62,500 nucleotides of DNA, taken from positions 1-62,500 of the forward strand of contig NZ_CP102409.1 of the NCBI RefSeq assembly GCF_024628725.1, read 5' to 3'. The notes under the pieces are model-generated. The model was given only the letters and a program-made list of their open reading frames with translations, was not told the DNA's origin and ran no database searches. The DNA comes from Ruegeria sp. YS9. Lineage in GTDB: Bacteria > Pseudomonadota > Alphaproteobacteria > Rhodobacterales > Rhodobacteraceae. Of this stretch, positions 27,716 to 36,378 are shown one piece after another. Both the position numbers and the translations under genes were made by a program. Within the stretch, counting starts at the first letter, position 1, and every line of letters starts with the position of its first letter.

Positions 27716-27997
27716 AGCTCGGGACGTCCTTCACCGATACAAGTTCCGAGACCGGTATCTTGACCGGGCGGTGTCGAAACATCAGCGTCGAAAGTCTGCT
27801 CTTTTGGTTTGTTGCCAATCAAATGCTCTTTTTGAGAAGGTCGATACTCCGCGTTGACCATGTTTTGCGCTTGTCGAAAAAACGCACAAGGAAGTCCCTT
27901 GAACGAACATCTTTGATCGCAGCATCACCCATGACCCTTGAACGTCCGGCACGGGGCCGTTCAGAGGCCACTTGATCTTTCCGAAGCAGCCAATCCA
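27716..27997. other. Gap without supported gene
   Basis: A weak plus-strand open frame (27652-27975) overlaps the end of lacI and has no ribosome site or recognisable motif, so I do not call it. The segment separates two genes that converge. No clear intrinsic terminator was seen. Confidence 0.4.
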
Positions 27998-30900
27998 TCA
28001 ATCTTCGATCAGCGAAAAATCGTCATCGTCGTTCGATTTTCTTTTGCGGCTACCTGCTTTTCTGGATCGCCGTGGGCCTTTGGAAACATAGTCGTCGTTC
28101 AGCGCTTTTTCGACCAGCCAGGTCGCGTGGTGATCCGGGAAACCTTTGCCATAATGGCGGATCAGATCGATGTATTTGAAGCCAAGCGCAGAAATCTTGG
28201 TGATTTCTTCGCCGGTCGAAGCGTATTTGACGACAAGGCCGCCGCCCTTGGGCGCCAGTACTATGTTTTTCTCTGCCAACGCCGCCGAAAGACCATCCCA
28301 GGAACCTGTCTCGGCAACAACTGTTTCGATGAACGTTTTGAGGTCGCGTTTCGGCGGATTTTCAATCTCCTGTGGTTCTGGAACCGAGACCTCCAAAGCC
28401 TGTGCAGAAGGGTGCGCCGTTTGTCGATATAGGTTTTCCCGGGCACGGTCCGTCTGGTCAGCCTCTGGGGCCGTCGGCATCAGCGGAGCATTCGAGGCTT
28501 CGGCATTCTCATGTCGGAAGATCAGCTCAGGCAGTACCGTCTCCCAGCTGTCGCGCCTGTGATAGTGTGCATAGTCTTCACTGCTGTCGATTTTGCGCCA
28601 ATTGATAATCGCACCGATCTGACCAGAGGCGAACACATGCCCACGGGGGGGCTTCCACGATTTGGCCATACGTCCGACAACACGGTTTTGGGCGTCCAGC
28701 AAGACCCAATGAGGTTGTTGAAACACCAGGGAAAGAGAGTCCCCGACCTTGGCCGAGCGCACGGCCTTGTGCACGTCATGTGCATCCCCTTGGCGACCGG
28801 CGAACGACAAGTCCACGATATCCAGCGCAGGCATCTGGTATTTCGTTGCGGGCAACGAGGTTTCGTTCAGGTCGGGCGTCACGCGCCTGTGCAGAACTGA
28901 ATCTGAACCCGATTTCAGAAACGGGTGCTCTCCGGATGTCAGCACGGTCAGGCTTTGCTGTGCACGGGTCATTGCCACGTAGAACAGGCGACGAGGAGCT
29001 TCGGGATCTTCTTCCTTCGAAACCCGCGTCCAGCCGCCGTTCAGAATGGCGACATGGTCGAATTCAAGGCCTTTCGCCCTGTGCGCCGTCAGCAACAGCA
29101 ATCCGCGCTGTTCGCCCCGCGTATCCCGGGACCAGTCAGCAATCCATTCAATGATGTCAGGTACCGGCATAGTTTTGGTGCCCAACTCCCGGGCCAGCTC
29201 CGCCACACCTTCTGCCAGCAAATCCACCCATTTGTTGCGAGGTTGATCATTCAGGACCGTGAGGATGTCCTGAATACCCAGAAGTGCGCCTTGTTTCCCG
29301 CGCAGCCCGGATACCAGACGTTGGGTTTCCCTCAATCGCCAAACATTTGGAAGCTCTTCGTTGGCCATATCCACGCGCAATCCCTGCACCTCGGCATAGG
29401 TCCGAACGGCATCCAGTGATTTCCAGTCTCGGGAAATCACGGCAACGCGGGACCAGTTCCAATTGGGGTCCAGTCGAGAAAGGCGTATCAGTTCATCGAT
29501 GGCTACCGCCGCTTGCGGCATGGCGCCGGGTGGGACGTCAAGCAGCTGCACTCGACCTTGGGCAACGGAATCCTTCTCCTCCAGACGCCCGCCACTGGGT
29601 TGGGAAACTCGCGCCTGATTTATCCTGATATCGTGGTCCGCCTTCATTCGATCAGCCGCTTTGGATATGACCTGATTGGCGGCCTCGACAATATGAGCCG
29701 TCGAGCGGTAATTCTCGATCAGAAATGATGGTCTGGCCTTGTAGTCCTCTTCGAACCTGCGGATGAAATCGACCGAGGCACCGTTGAAGGCATAGATATT
29801 CTGGTCATCATCGCCCACGGCAAACAGGCTGAGTTTAAGTTCGGCATCTTCCAGCGACCGACCTGCCACGGCGGAAATGAGCGCATATTCCTCTGGGCCA
29901 ATGTCCTGATATTCGTCCACCAATATCCAGCGAAACCCTTGTATCAGGCTTTCGCGCTGTGCCTCGGCTTCGGCTTTGGTCAGCCCTTCGGGGCTGAGCT
30001 GGCGTACCGCCTCCAGAATGACATTGTCGAAATCTTCCGTTGCGGCCTCAACCCCGGCAAAACTGGCTCCAACCAGCTTCATTGCAAGCGAATGGCACGT
30101 CGAGATCGTGACCCCCGCCGCATCATCGCCCACCAGCGCCCGCAGCCGAACACGGATTTCGGCAGCAGCGTGGCGGTTGTAGGCCAGTACCAGAATACCG
30201 CGCGGGTCTTCACGCTTCATCCGCAACAGATAAGCGATCCGATGCACCAGAACGCGGGTCTTCCCCGATCCGGGGCCCGCCAGAACCAGAACATTGGTCT
30301 GGTCGCGATCGTCCGCGACGATGTCCTGTTGGACCTTGTTGCCCAGGTCATCGACAATGGCGGTCCAGGACTTGTTGGTTGTCTGTCGTCGGACCTCACG
30401 TGCCATGCCGGGCATCCAACGTTTCATGAACTGCTCTTTGTTGAGCAGAAAGTAATCTTCCGACAGGCGTTCGGCGTCCGTCATCCTGTCCAGACCGGTT
30501 TCCGCATAAGTTGCCATGACATGGGTCTGAAGCGTCTGTTCGGCGTAATGCTCTTCCAGAGGAAGGAAGTCGGATTGCGTGAACTGGCCGCCTTTCGGGT
30601 TGAGGAATATGGTCATGGCGGGGCGGAACACGGTCAGCCCTTTCCCCAATGTCAGCACGCCCTGTTCATGCATCCACAGCAGCGAGCGTTCCAAAAGCTT
30701 GGTCATGTCGCGCAGACCGCTGGATTTCAAAACGGCATCCTGCGTGAGCTGCGCCAGAAGGTCACCCACAGTGGTTTCAACCGGCAGGTCTTTGCCGCGC
30801 GCGCCTTTGTCAAGCCGCCCGGTCAGGAACTTCAGTAGAATTCCAGCCGCTTGCCACCGGAGCTCGGCCGTCTGGGCAATGACTTCCCACGATTTTATCC

Positions 30901-33610
30901 GCGTCACGTTCAGGGTGTTCCGGCTGATTTTGCGCAACCTGATATTGCCGGTGCCACCATCCTGCCCCTTGCCGTCCCGTGCTATGCCCCGGATCAGTTT
31001 GTCGATGATATAAGGGCGGGCATCGGTGTGGTCCTGATCGCGCAGACGCTGGCAGGTTTCCTGCAGGTTCAGGGGCATTGGCGTTTCTTTGTCGGCATCC
31101 GGTGCCAGTTCTCGCATCGATGCGATCAAATCCCGCTCCAGATTTGCAGCCTGCGTGAGGCGTCCGGAAGACGATTGCGCCACACCGACATGGATGAAGA
31201 GCGTGATCGCGACGTCGTTGCGCGCGATGCCAAAGCTTTCGAGATTGGCCATTGCCTTGGTCAGTGCACCGGGTGTCAAACCGCTGACGCCGCAGAGCTG
31301 ATCGGTTGAGATCCCTTCATCCGCCGGGGCCAAAATCAGATGCTGCACGATGGCCAGCAATTGTTTGCGATACGCTTGGGTGATCTCCGCATCCGCAAGC
31401 CGTTGTTTCGCCTCGTCCAAGGTGCCGACCGTCAGCGAAGACGGGAAAATACGAACATGGTTCTCTTCGCGCGTGACAAGGGTCGCTTCCTCAAGCCATG
31501 ACACCGCCGTCTTGACACGGGTGTCATCCGTCGCGCTGTCCCGTTCGAATTCTTGATCCTTTTCGTCTCGGACAATCTCACCCGCGGTGGCGACGATCTT
31601 GCCAGCCTTGCGTGTGCGCTCGTCGATCCGGCGCAGGGCTTTCAGAATGGCTCCGATTTCATGCCGTGCCAAACGCGAACCCGCAGACAGCCTGAACTGG
31701 CGCTCCACATCATCCCCGGCGTACAAAAGCACGCAATCGGCGTCTTCGCGGTCGCGTCCGGCGCGCCCAGCCTCCTGTAGGTAGTTTTCCAACGACCCGG
31801 GTATGTCTGCATGAACCACCAGCCGGATATCGGGTTTGTCGATGCCCATGCCAAAAGCGTTGGTGGCTGCGATCACCCGCAGGTCTCCGACCCGGAACCG
31901 TTCCTGGACATCGTGTTTGTCATCAGACCCGAGCCCGGCGTGGAAATGTGCAGCGTCCATGCCTTGTGATTTCAGAAACTCGGCAACGCGCTCGGTCTCT
32001 TTACGCGTCGCGCAATAGATCACGGCGCCGGATCGGCCCTCAGCGGGCAGCAACTCTTCGATCACTTTCAGGACATCGGTCAGTTTGCTGTTCTTAGTTG
32101 TAGGCCTGACATCAAATGTCAGGTTCTTCCGCGATGCCCCACCATCAAGCGACAGCAGTTCGACCCCGGCGCGAGACTGGAAATGCTCGACGATATCCGC
32201 GATCACCTCGGGTTTGGCGGTCGCCGTGAGGCAGAGGATCGGGGCAGGGGGCTGGTCGCCCGAGAACTCTTTGATGAACCGCCCCAGATACCTGTAGTCC
32301 GGCCTGAAATCATGACCCCATTTCGACACGCAGTGCGCCTCGTCAATAGCCCACAGGCCAACTTCGCGCTGTGCCAGCACCGACCGGATGGACGCACTGC
32401 GCAATTGCTCGGGCGAGATTATCAGAATGCCCGCATCGCCCATGCGGACCTTGTCCAGGGCGTCTTGTCGCTCGGGCATGGACATCTGACCATTCACAGT
32501 GACGGAACAGGAAATACCCACGCGCTCCATACCCTGAACCTGATCTGCCATCAGCGCGACCAATGGGGAAATGACCACGGTCAACGCCCCGATTTTGTCG
32601 AACCGCGACAAAGCGGGCACCTGGTAACACACGGACTTGCCGGTGCCTGTTGGCAGAATGCCCAACAGGCTGTTTCCGGACATTGCCTCATCGACAATGC
32701 GCTCCTGCAAGGGGTGACCATCTGGATCCACAGGCTGTGGGCGGAAACTGTCGAACCCGAACCACCTGTTCAGCGCACGGACCGGGTCATTCTGTTCCGC
32801 GCACCACAGGCAGGCGGGGTCTTTGCAGGACGTATCCCTGAGATGCCGGACAATCAGAGATGCCTCGCGAAACTGCGCCCGGACCCATGGCGGCATGACC
32901 GAGTCCCCTCCCGCTACGGTGATCCAGGACAGGGCATAGGCCATGGGCCATCCGTTTCGGGGATTGCCAAGCCGCCTCAGAGTCTGTTCGACCCTTTTGC
33001 CACAAGCCCGACCATCCAGCATCCGGCGGATGGCAGTGACGGCTTCATCCTGCGGCGGGCAATTGGCTTTTCGTAGGTACTGGAAAACCGCATCGAACCC
33101 TTCCGATTGTTCCATTCGGGTGGTCAGGTAGTGATAGGCTGCAAGGGCATCCGGCTCGCTTTGGGCAAGGTTTTGAAAAGCGTCGAGCTGATTGGCCAGT
33201 GCCTCAAAGACAAGCTGGGCGTCCAGTTCCGGATCATTGATATGCCCTGCGGCCAACCGCCCGTCGTGATAGTGTTTGACCAGATGGTGATAGGGGTTGC
33301 GCGGGAAGGCCAGCGGGTTCAGCCACAGCGTATCAATCGGGGCCTGCATGATCCGGCCCAGCCGTGGTCTGGCGGCGACCAGGTGTTCCATATCGTGGTG
33401 CAGAAAATTGTGACCAATCGGGTGTGAAACACTTGCGATGGCCTCTTCAAGGCGGTCGAGATTTTTCTCCAGCGCGCTGGCGCCCGACTTCAAAGCTGGT
33501 TGCTCATCGTTTCGAACGGCGGCAAAGGCAAATACCTTGGCGGTTTTGGGATCCACCTCCAGATCGATGGACAGACATTTGGAAAGAAATTCGGTATGTC
33601 GACCGTTCAT
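27998..33610 (-). CDS. Giant DEDDh exonuclease-RecQ helicase-UvrD helicase fusion
   Basis: A protein of about 1870 residues with three enzyme modules. (1) Residues 1-150: DEDDh 3'-5' exonuclease, with SIDLE (D16, E18), GHNFLHHD (D73) and HINDPELD. (2) About 262-270: CKDPACLWC, possibly a zinc knuckle. (3) About 310-700: RecQ-type SF2 helicase with TGTGKS, AIDEAHCVSKWGHDFRPDY (near 420) and QEAGRAGRD. (4) About 1100-1560: UvrD/Rep SF1 helicase with AGPGSGKTRVLVHRI (near 1110), LVDEYQD (near 1230), VGDDDQNIYAFNGAS, TAHRAKGLEFDH and FYVAMTRAQ. The C-terminal 300 residues are uncharacterised and end in a basic/acidic tail. The start at 33610 is chosen over a TTG at 33670, and neither has a strong ribosome site. 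Neighbours are a decayed integrase and tRNA-Thr, suggesting acquisition. DNA repair or phage defence is inferred. Confidence 0.88.
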   Translation of the reverse strand: MNGRHTEFLSKCLSIDLEVDPKTAKVFAFAAVRNDEQPALKSGASALEKNLDRLEEAIASVSHPIGHNFLHHDMEHLVAARPRLGRIMQAPIDTLWLNPLAFPRNPYHHLVKHYHDGRLAAGHINDPELDAQLVFEALANQLDAFQNLAQSEPDALAAYHYLTTRMEQSEGFDAVFQYLRKANCPPQDEAVTAIRRMLDGRACGKRVEQTLRRLGNPRNGWPMAYALSWITVAGGDSVMPPWVRAQFREASLIVRHLRDTSCKDPACLWCAEQNDPVRALNRWFGFDSFRPQPVDPDGHPLQERIVDEAMSGNSLLGILPTGTGKSVCYQVPALSRFDKIGALTVVISPLVALMADQVQGMERVGISCSVTVNGQMSMPERQDALDKVRMGDAGILIISPEQLRSASIRSVLAQREVGLWAIDEAHCVSKWGHDFRPDYRYLGRFIKEFSGDQPPAPILCLTATAKPEVIADIVEHFQSRAGVELLSLDGGASRKNLTFDVRPTTKNSKLTDVLKVIEELLPAEGRSGAVIYCATRKETERVAEFLKSQGMDAAHFHAGLGSDDKHDVQERFRVGDLRVIAATNAFGMGIDKPDIRLVVHADIPGSLENYLQEAGRAGRDREDADCVLLYAGDDVERQFRLSAGSRLARHEIGAILKALRRIDERTRKAGKIVATAGEIVRDEKDQEFERDSATDDTRVKTAVSWLEEATLVTREENHVRIFPSSLTVGTLDEAKQRLADAEITQAYRKQLLAIVQHLILAPADEGISTDQLCGVSGLTPGALTKAMANLESFGIARNDVAITLFIHVGVAQSSSGRLTQAANLERDLIASMRELAPDADKETPMPLNLQETCQRLRDQDHTDARPYIIDKLIRGIARDGKGQDGGTGNIRLRKISRNTLNVTRIKSWEVIAQTAELRWQAAGILLKFLTGRLDKGARGKDLPVETTVGDLLAQLTQDAVLKSSGLRDMTKLLERSLLWMHEQGVLTLGKGLTVFRPAMTIFLNPKGGQFTQSDFLPLEEHYAEQTLQTHVMATYAETGLDRMTDAERLSEDYFLLNKEQFMKRWMPGMAREVRRQTTNKSWTAIVDDLGNKVQQDIVADDRDQTNVLVLAGPGSGKTRVLVHRIAYLLRMKREDPRGILVLAYNRHAAAEIRVRLRALVGDDAAGVTISTCHSLAMKLVGASFAGVEAATEDFDNVILEAVRQLSPEGLTKAEAEAQRESLIQGFRWILVDEYQDIGPEEYALISAVAGRSLEDAELKLSLFAVGDDDQNIYAFNGASVDFIRRFEEDYKARPSFLIENYRSTAHIVEAANQVISKAADRMKADHDIRINQARVSQPSGGRLEEKDSVAQGRVQLLDVPPGAMPQAAVAIDELIRLSRLDPNWNWSRVAVISRDWKSLDAVRTYAEVQGLRVDMANEELPNVWRLRETQRLVSGLRGKQGALLGIQDILTVLNDQPRNKWVDLLAEGVAELARELGTKTMPVPDIIEWIADWSRDTRGEQRGLLLLTAHRAKGLEFDHVAILNGGWTRVSKEEDPEAPRRLFYVAMTRAQQSLTVLTSGEHPFLKSGSDSVLHRRVTPDLNETSLPATKYQMPALDIVDLSFAGRQGDAHDVHKAVRSAKVGDSLSLVFQQPHWVLLDAQNRVVGRMAKSWKPPRGHVFASGQIGAIINWRKIDSSEDYAHYHRRDSWETVLPELIFRHENAEASNAPLMPTAPEADQTDRARENLYRQTAHPSAQALEVSVPEPQEIENPPKRDLKTFIETVVAETGSWDGLSAALAEKNIVLAPKGGGLVVKYASTGEEITKISALGFKYIDLIRHYGKGFPDHHATWLVEKALNDDYVSKGPRRSRKAGSRKRKSNDDDDFSLIED

Positions 33611-33689
33611 TTGTGATGCGCAACTGTTAATGGGTGAAGTCAGAGAATACCTTTTTGAAACATTGTACAACGGCGTTGTTGCGGGCCTT

Positions 33690-34124
33690 CGTCAGAGGCC
33701 CGACTTTCCCTTTTCCCAGCCGAAGCCAGGCAGGCGGGCGATCTGGACGGTTGCTTGACGCCCGTGCCGTTGTCCGTTGGGTATTGTATTGCTCCGGTGC
33801 GTCCGCAAATGTCGGGATGCCGAGCTCAGCCCGTTTTGGTTCGCGCTCGCCCTTGGTCAGGGCATTGCCTTCCTGAATTGCGAGCAGCGCCTTGCCGACC
33901 TGTTTCTTGGCCCAGGCGCAATGCGTGCCTTGGTTCGCCCATTAGCCGAGTTTGACGGCGCGGGTCTTCCGGGCCTCAGAATCCCACTTGTTGACCCACC
34001 ATGTTTTGACCCCGCCTTTGGTGACGCACAGGCGCAGATCCTTCACATCTGGGTCGGTGAACCATGTCGTTTTAATCGCCGACAGCGTTTTTAGGGTCGA
34101 ATCCGAGAACTTAAGCTGCGGCAT
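33690..34124 (-). pseudogene. Tyrosine integrase remnant (P4-type N-terminus)
   Basis: MPQLKFSDSTLKTLSAIK starts an arm-type DNA-binding domain (DUF4102-like: DLRLCVTKGGVKTWWVNKW...RAVKLG). An in-frame TAA at 33942 interrupts it. The frame continues as WANQGTHCAWAKKQVGKALL...GIPTFADAPEQYNTQRTTARASSNRP, the core-binding start, and then degrades just before the helicase gene. No catalytic domain is left. It sits 140 bp from tRNA-Thr, the typical place for an integrase that used the tRNA as attachment site. Confidence 0.82.
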
Positions 34125-34264
34125 ATCGCGTCCTTGTAGAACCGCGTTCGTTACAAGGTTCACATTACGTTCCAACCCATATCAAACCCAACCAGGAAAC
34201 AGGCAAGCACCTGAATTTGTTGGGTGTAACTGATTTGATGGCGTTGAAGGCTAAGCGTTTTAAA

Positions 34265-34340
34265 TGGTGCCCCCACACGGACTCGAACCGCGGACCTACT
34301 GATTACAAATCAGTTGCTCTACCAGCTGAGCTATAGGGGC
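34265..34340 (-). tRNA. tRNA-Thr(UGU)
   Basis: 76 nt on the minus strand including encoded CCA. Acceptor GCCCCTA pairs with TGGGGGC. The D arm is GCTC-AGCTGGTA-GAGC, the anticodon arm ACTGA-TTTGTAA-TCAGT gives anticodon TGT, and the T arm CGCGG-TTCGAGT-CCGTG has one mismatch. All invariant positions are present. Confidence 0.93.
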
Positions 34341-34515
34341 ACTGGCTGTCGATTACTTCCTCTGGCAGTTGACTGCAAGCCTGAATTTTAGCCCAAACTT
34401 AGACATTGCCCGATTTCCTGAGAACGTGCAAAAAAACGCTGAATTCATCCGTTGCAAGTATCTCGCGAATTATAACGGACGTGGCTATGCAGAAAAGCCA
34501 AGGGGTAAAGGAAAA

Positions 34516-35391
34516 ATGCAGGTTGCCATCCACGCAGGTGTTGCTTTTTCGGATGAAGGGCTGGTGATGTCCTCGCTTGGCGCGAACAGGAGGGTCCTGG
34601 CCGAGTACCGAACTGCGGTTCTGGGGCCGCGTCGGTCCCGGCTATTCGTGAAAGTGATGTCTGAATCGATTATGCAGGGTGTATCTGATGCAGACGCACG
34701 GAACAGATTGTCCGAGCTTGTTGCCGGAAACCAGAACCTGGACCGCGTGGTTGTGTCGAGCGACAAGTTCTTTGGCCCCAGGCGCACCGCACTGCAAGAC
34801 GGCCAGATCTATCCGTTTGCGGGGAATAGAACGGCCCATACGGACTCTCTGCTGGATGGCGCCCAGGTTCAGGTGTTTGCAGGGCTGGTGAACCCCGGGG
34901 TTTTCATCCCAAAGATTCTGGCCTCGATCCATGAAGACCATCGGCGGGACATTCTGGCCAGTACCGATTTAAGCTGCCTTAGCTGGCTTGGCATGATCGA
35001 GGACCTGCGGGATCTCGCGCCTCAGGTTCAACTCACCTTGTGGGAGCACGAGAATTCCCCGCTTATCTGGGGCGATATCATCCGCGCCATAGCGGGATTG
35101 CCTGATGAGGCTGTGCTTCACGAAGAGTTTGCATTCCTGTCTTCTCTTTTGACAGAGGCGGGACAACGTCATGTATTGGACATCGTGAGAAAAGGGGACG
35201 CCCTTGACCGGACCGGCCGACGTGAAGAGATGGCAAATATTCTGGACGAATACGCCCGACCGGAGCAGATCGAAGAAGAGCTCGACTTGCCGGGTTGGAA
35301 CTCTGACATAGTTGAAGCGTTCACAGAGCTTTACGAGCAGGATCTGGCCACGATCCGGTCCATGCCCGACGTTCGTGTTTTGCAAATCTGA
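34516..35391 (+). CDS. Uncharacterised protein
   Basis: A 291-residue protein of unknown function. The ATG at 34516 follows AAAGGA at ideal spacing, while the frame is open further upstream into the tRNA flank without a ribosome site. It begins MQVAIHAGVAFSDEGLVMSSL and contains LGPRRSRLFVKVM, a VVVSSDKFFGP segment, and PQVQLTLWEHENSPLIWGDIIRAI. The start recalls Rhodobacteraceae proteins of unknown role with an IHAGVH-type motif, distantly like sulfotransferase or P-loop folds, but no P-loop is present. No signal peptide or membrane segment. It stands alone between tRNA-Thr and a 267-bp gene-free gap (35392-35658). Confidence 0.65.
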   Translation: MQVAIHAGVAFSDEGLVMSSLGANRRVLAEYRTAVLGPRRSRLFVKVMSESIMQGVSDADARNRLSELVAGNQNLDRVVVSSDKFFGPRRTALQDGQIYPFAGNRTAHTDSLLDGAQVQVFAGLVNPGVFIPKILASIHEDHRRDILASTDLSCLSWLGMIEDLRDLAPQVQLTLWEHENSPLIWGDIIRAIAGLPDEAVLHEEFAFLSSLLTEAGQRHVLDIVRKGDALDRTGRREEMANILDEYARPEQIEEELDLPGWNSDIVEAFTELYEQDLATIRSMPDVRVLQI

Positions 35392-35658
35392 TCGCCTGCG
35401 CAATGCTGTCGGCTGTGTTGTACAAATGGCGCGAAAGAAACTTTTCCACGAATCCGGCGTGAGGGCAGGAACGCATGCCTATTTGGGGCCCTGCTGATAA
35501 TCAGGTCACGAACCGGGCGTCTTGCGGCGACGCGCTGATACGAAAAAGCCTGCCGATCAACTGATGGATCTGACGGACCATGGCGTTCGACCAAATTGAT
35601 CATCCGGTTTTCCGCAGAATGGCATCATCTGACCGGTTCATTTGTTTTGTGCAATGCA

Positions 35659-36378
35659 TCAGGCAGCAAGGTAATCTCGTAATATCCCATTGAACAGATC
35701 GGCTTTTTCCAGATGCGTCGCATGTGCAGAGTTTGGAATCACCGCGAGGTTTGCATTCGGGATGGACTGCCACAGCTGTTCCGTCTGACTCCATGGATAG
35801 GTGCGATCACGATCCCCCCAGATAACCAGCGTTTTCGTCTTGATTGCCGGCAGGTTTTCAGCACCGCTCCAGGAATGCATCGCGTCCAAACCAGCGAGCA
35901 TGGCTTTCAGATTGCTTTTCTGCGCTATCGTGGCGCAAAGCTCGTATTCCAGGGCTTTTTCGCGTTCGAGAAACCAGGTTGCCGCAATCCGCCGCGCCGT
36001 CACTTTCGGCCCGTCTGAACAGGCACGGGTTTTCGAGGTATCAATGGTCTCGAACCGCCCGGGCAGCACTCCTACGGACCCGGTGCCATAAAGAACCAAA
36101 CGGTCAACACGCTCGGGCGCACGGGCAACCATTTCCTGCGCGACCATTCCACCCATCGAGTGACCAACCAGGTGGAATGTCTCGATATCGCGCAACTTCA
36201 GCTCATTCAGAGCCCAGTCCGCGAATCCCGAGATGCTGCAAAATGCGTCGCGTTGCGCATTTTCGCCAAAACCCGGCAGATCCAGCGTGATGACATCGTA
36301 ACCTTGCAAGGCCTCGACCTGGCGTTGCCATTGCCGACTGCCGCCCAGAAACCCATGGACAAATACGATGGGTGTCAT
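35659..36378 (-). CDS. Alpha/beta hydrolase
   Basis: A 239-residue serine hydrolase: FVHGFLGGSRQW oxyanion region, nucleophile elbow GHSMGG near residue 90, acid in LVIWGDRDRTYPW and histidine in NSAHATHLEKADLF. The true start (36378) overlaps the stop of the ABC permease gene (ATGA), so it is translationally coupled to the transporter. The longer frame to 37014 is antisense-free overlap only. Coupling suggests it hydrolyses an ester or related compound that the transporter imports, but the substrate is unknown. Confidence 0.85.
   Translation of the reverse strand: MTPIVFVHGFLGGSRQWQRQVEALQGYDVITLDLPGFGENAQRDAFCSISGFADWALNELKLRDIETFHLVGHSMGGMVAQEMVARAPERVDRLVLYGTGSVGVLPGRFETIDTSKTRACSDGPKVTARRIAATWFLEREKALEYELCATIAQKSNLKAMLAGLDAMHSWSGAENLPAIKTKTLVIWGDRDRTYPWSQTEQLWQSIPNANLAVIPNSAHATHLEKADLFNGILRDYLAA

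Noticed and set aside
27652..27975. A 107-codon frame after the LacI gene
   Set aside because: It overlaps the end of lacI in another frame and shows no conserved motif.
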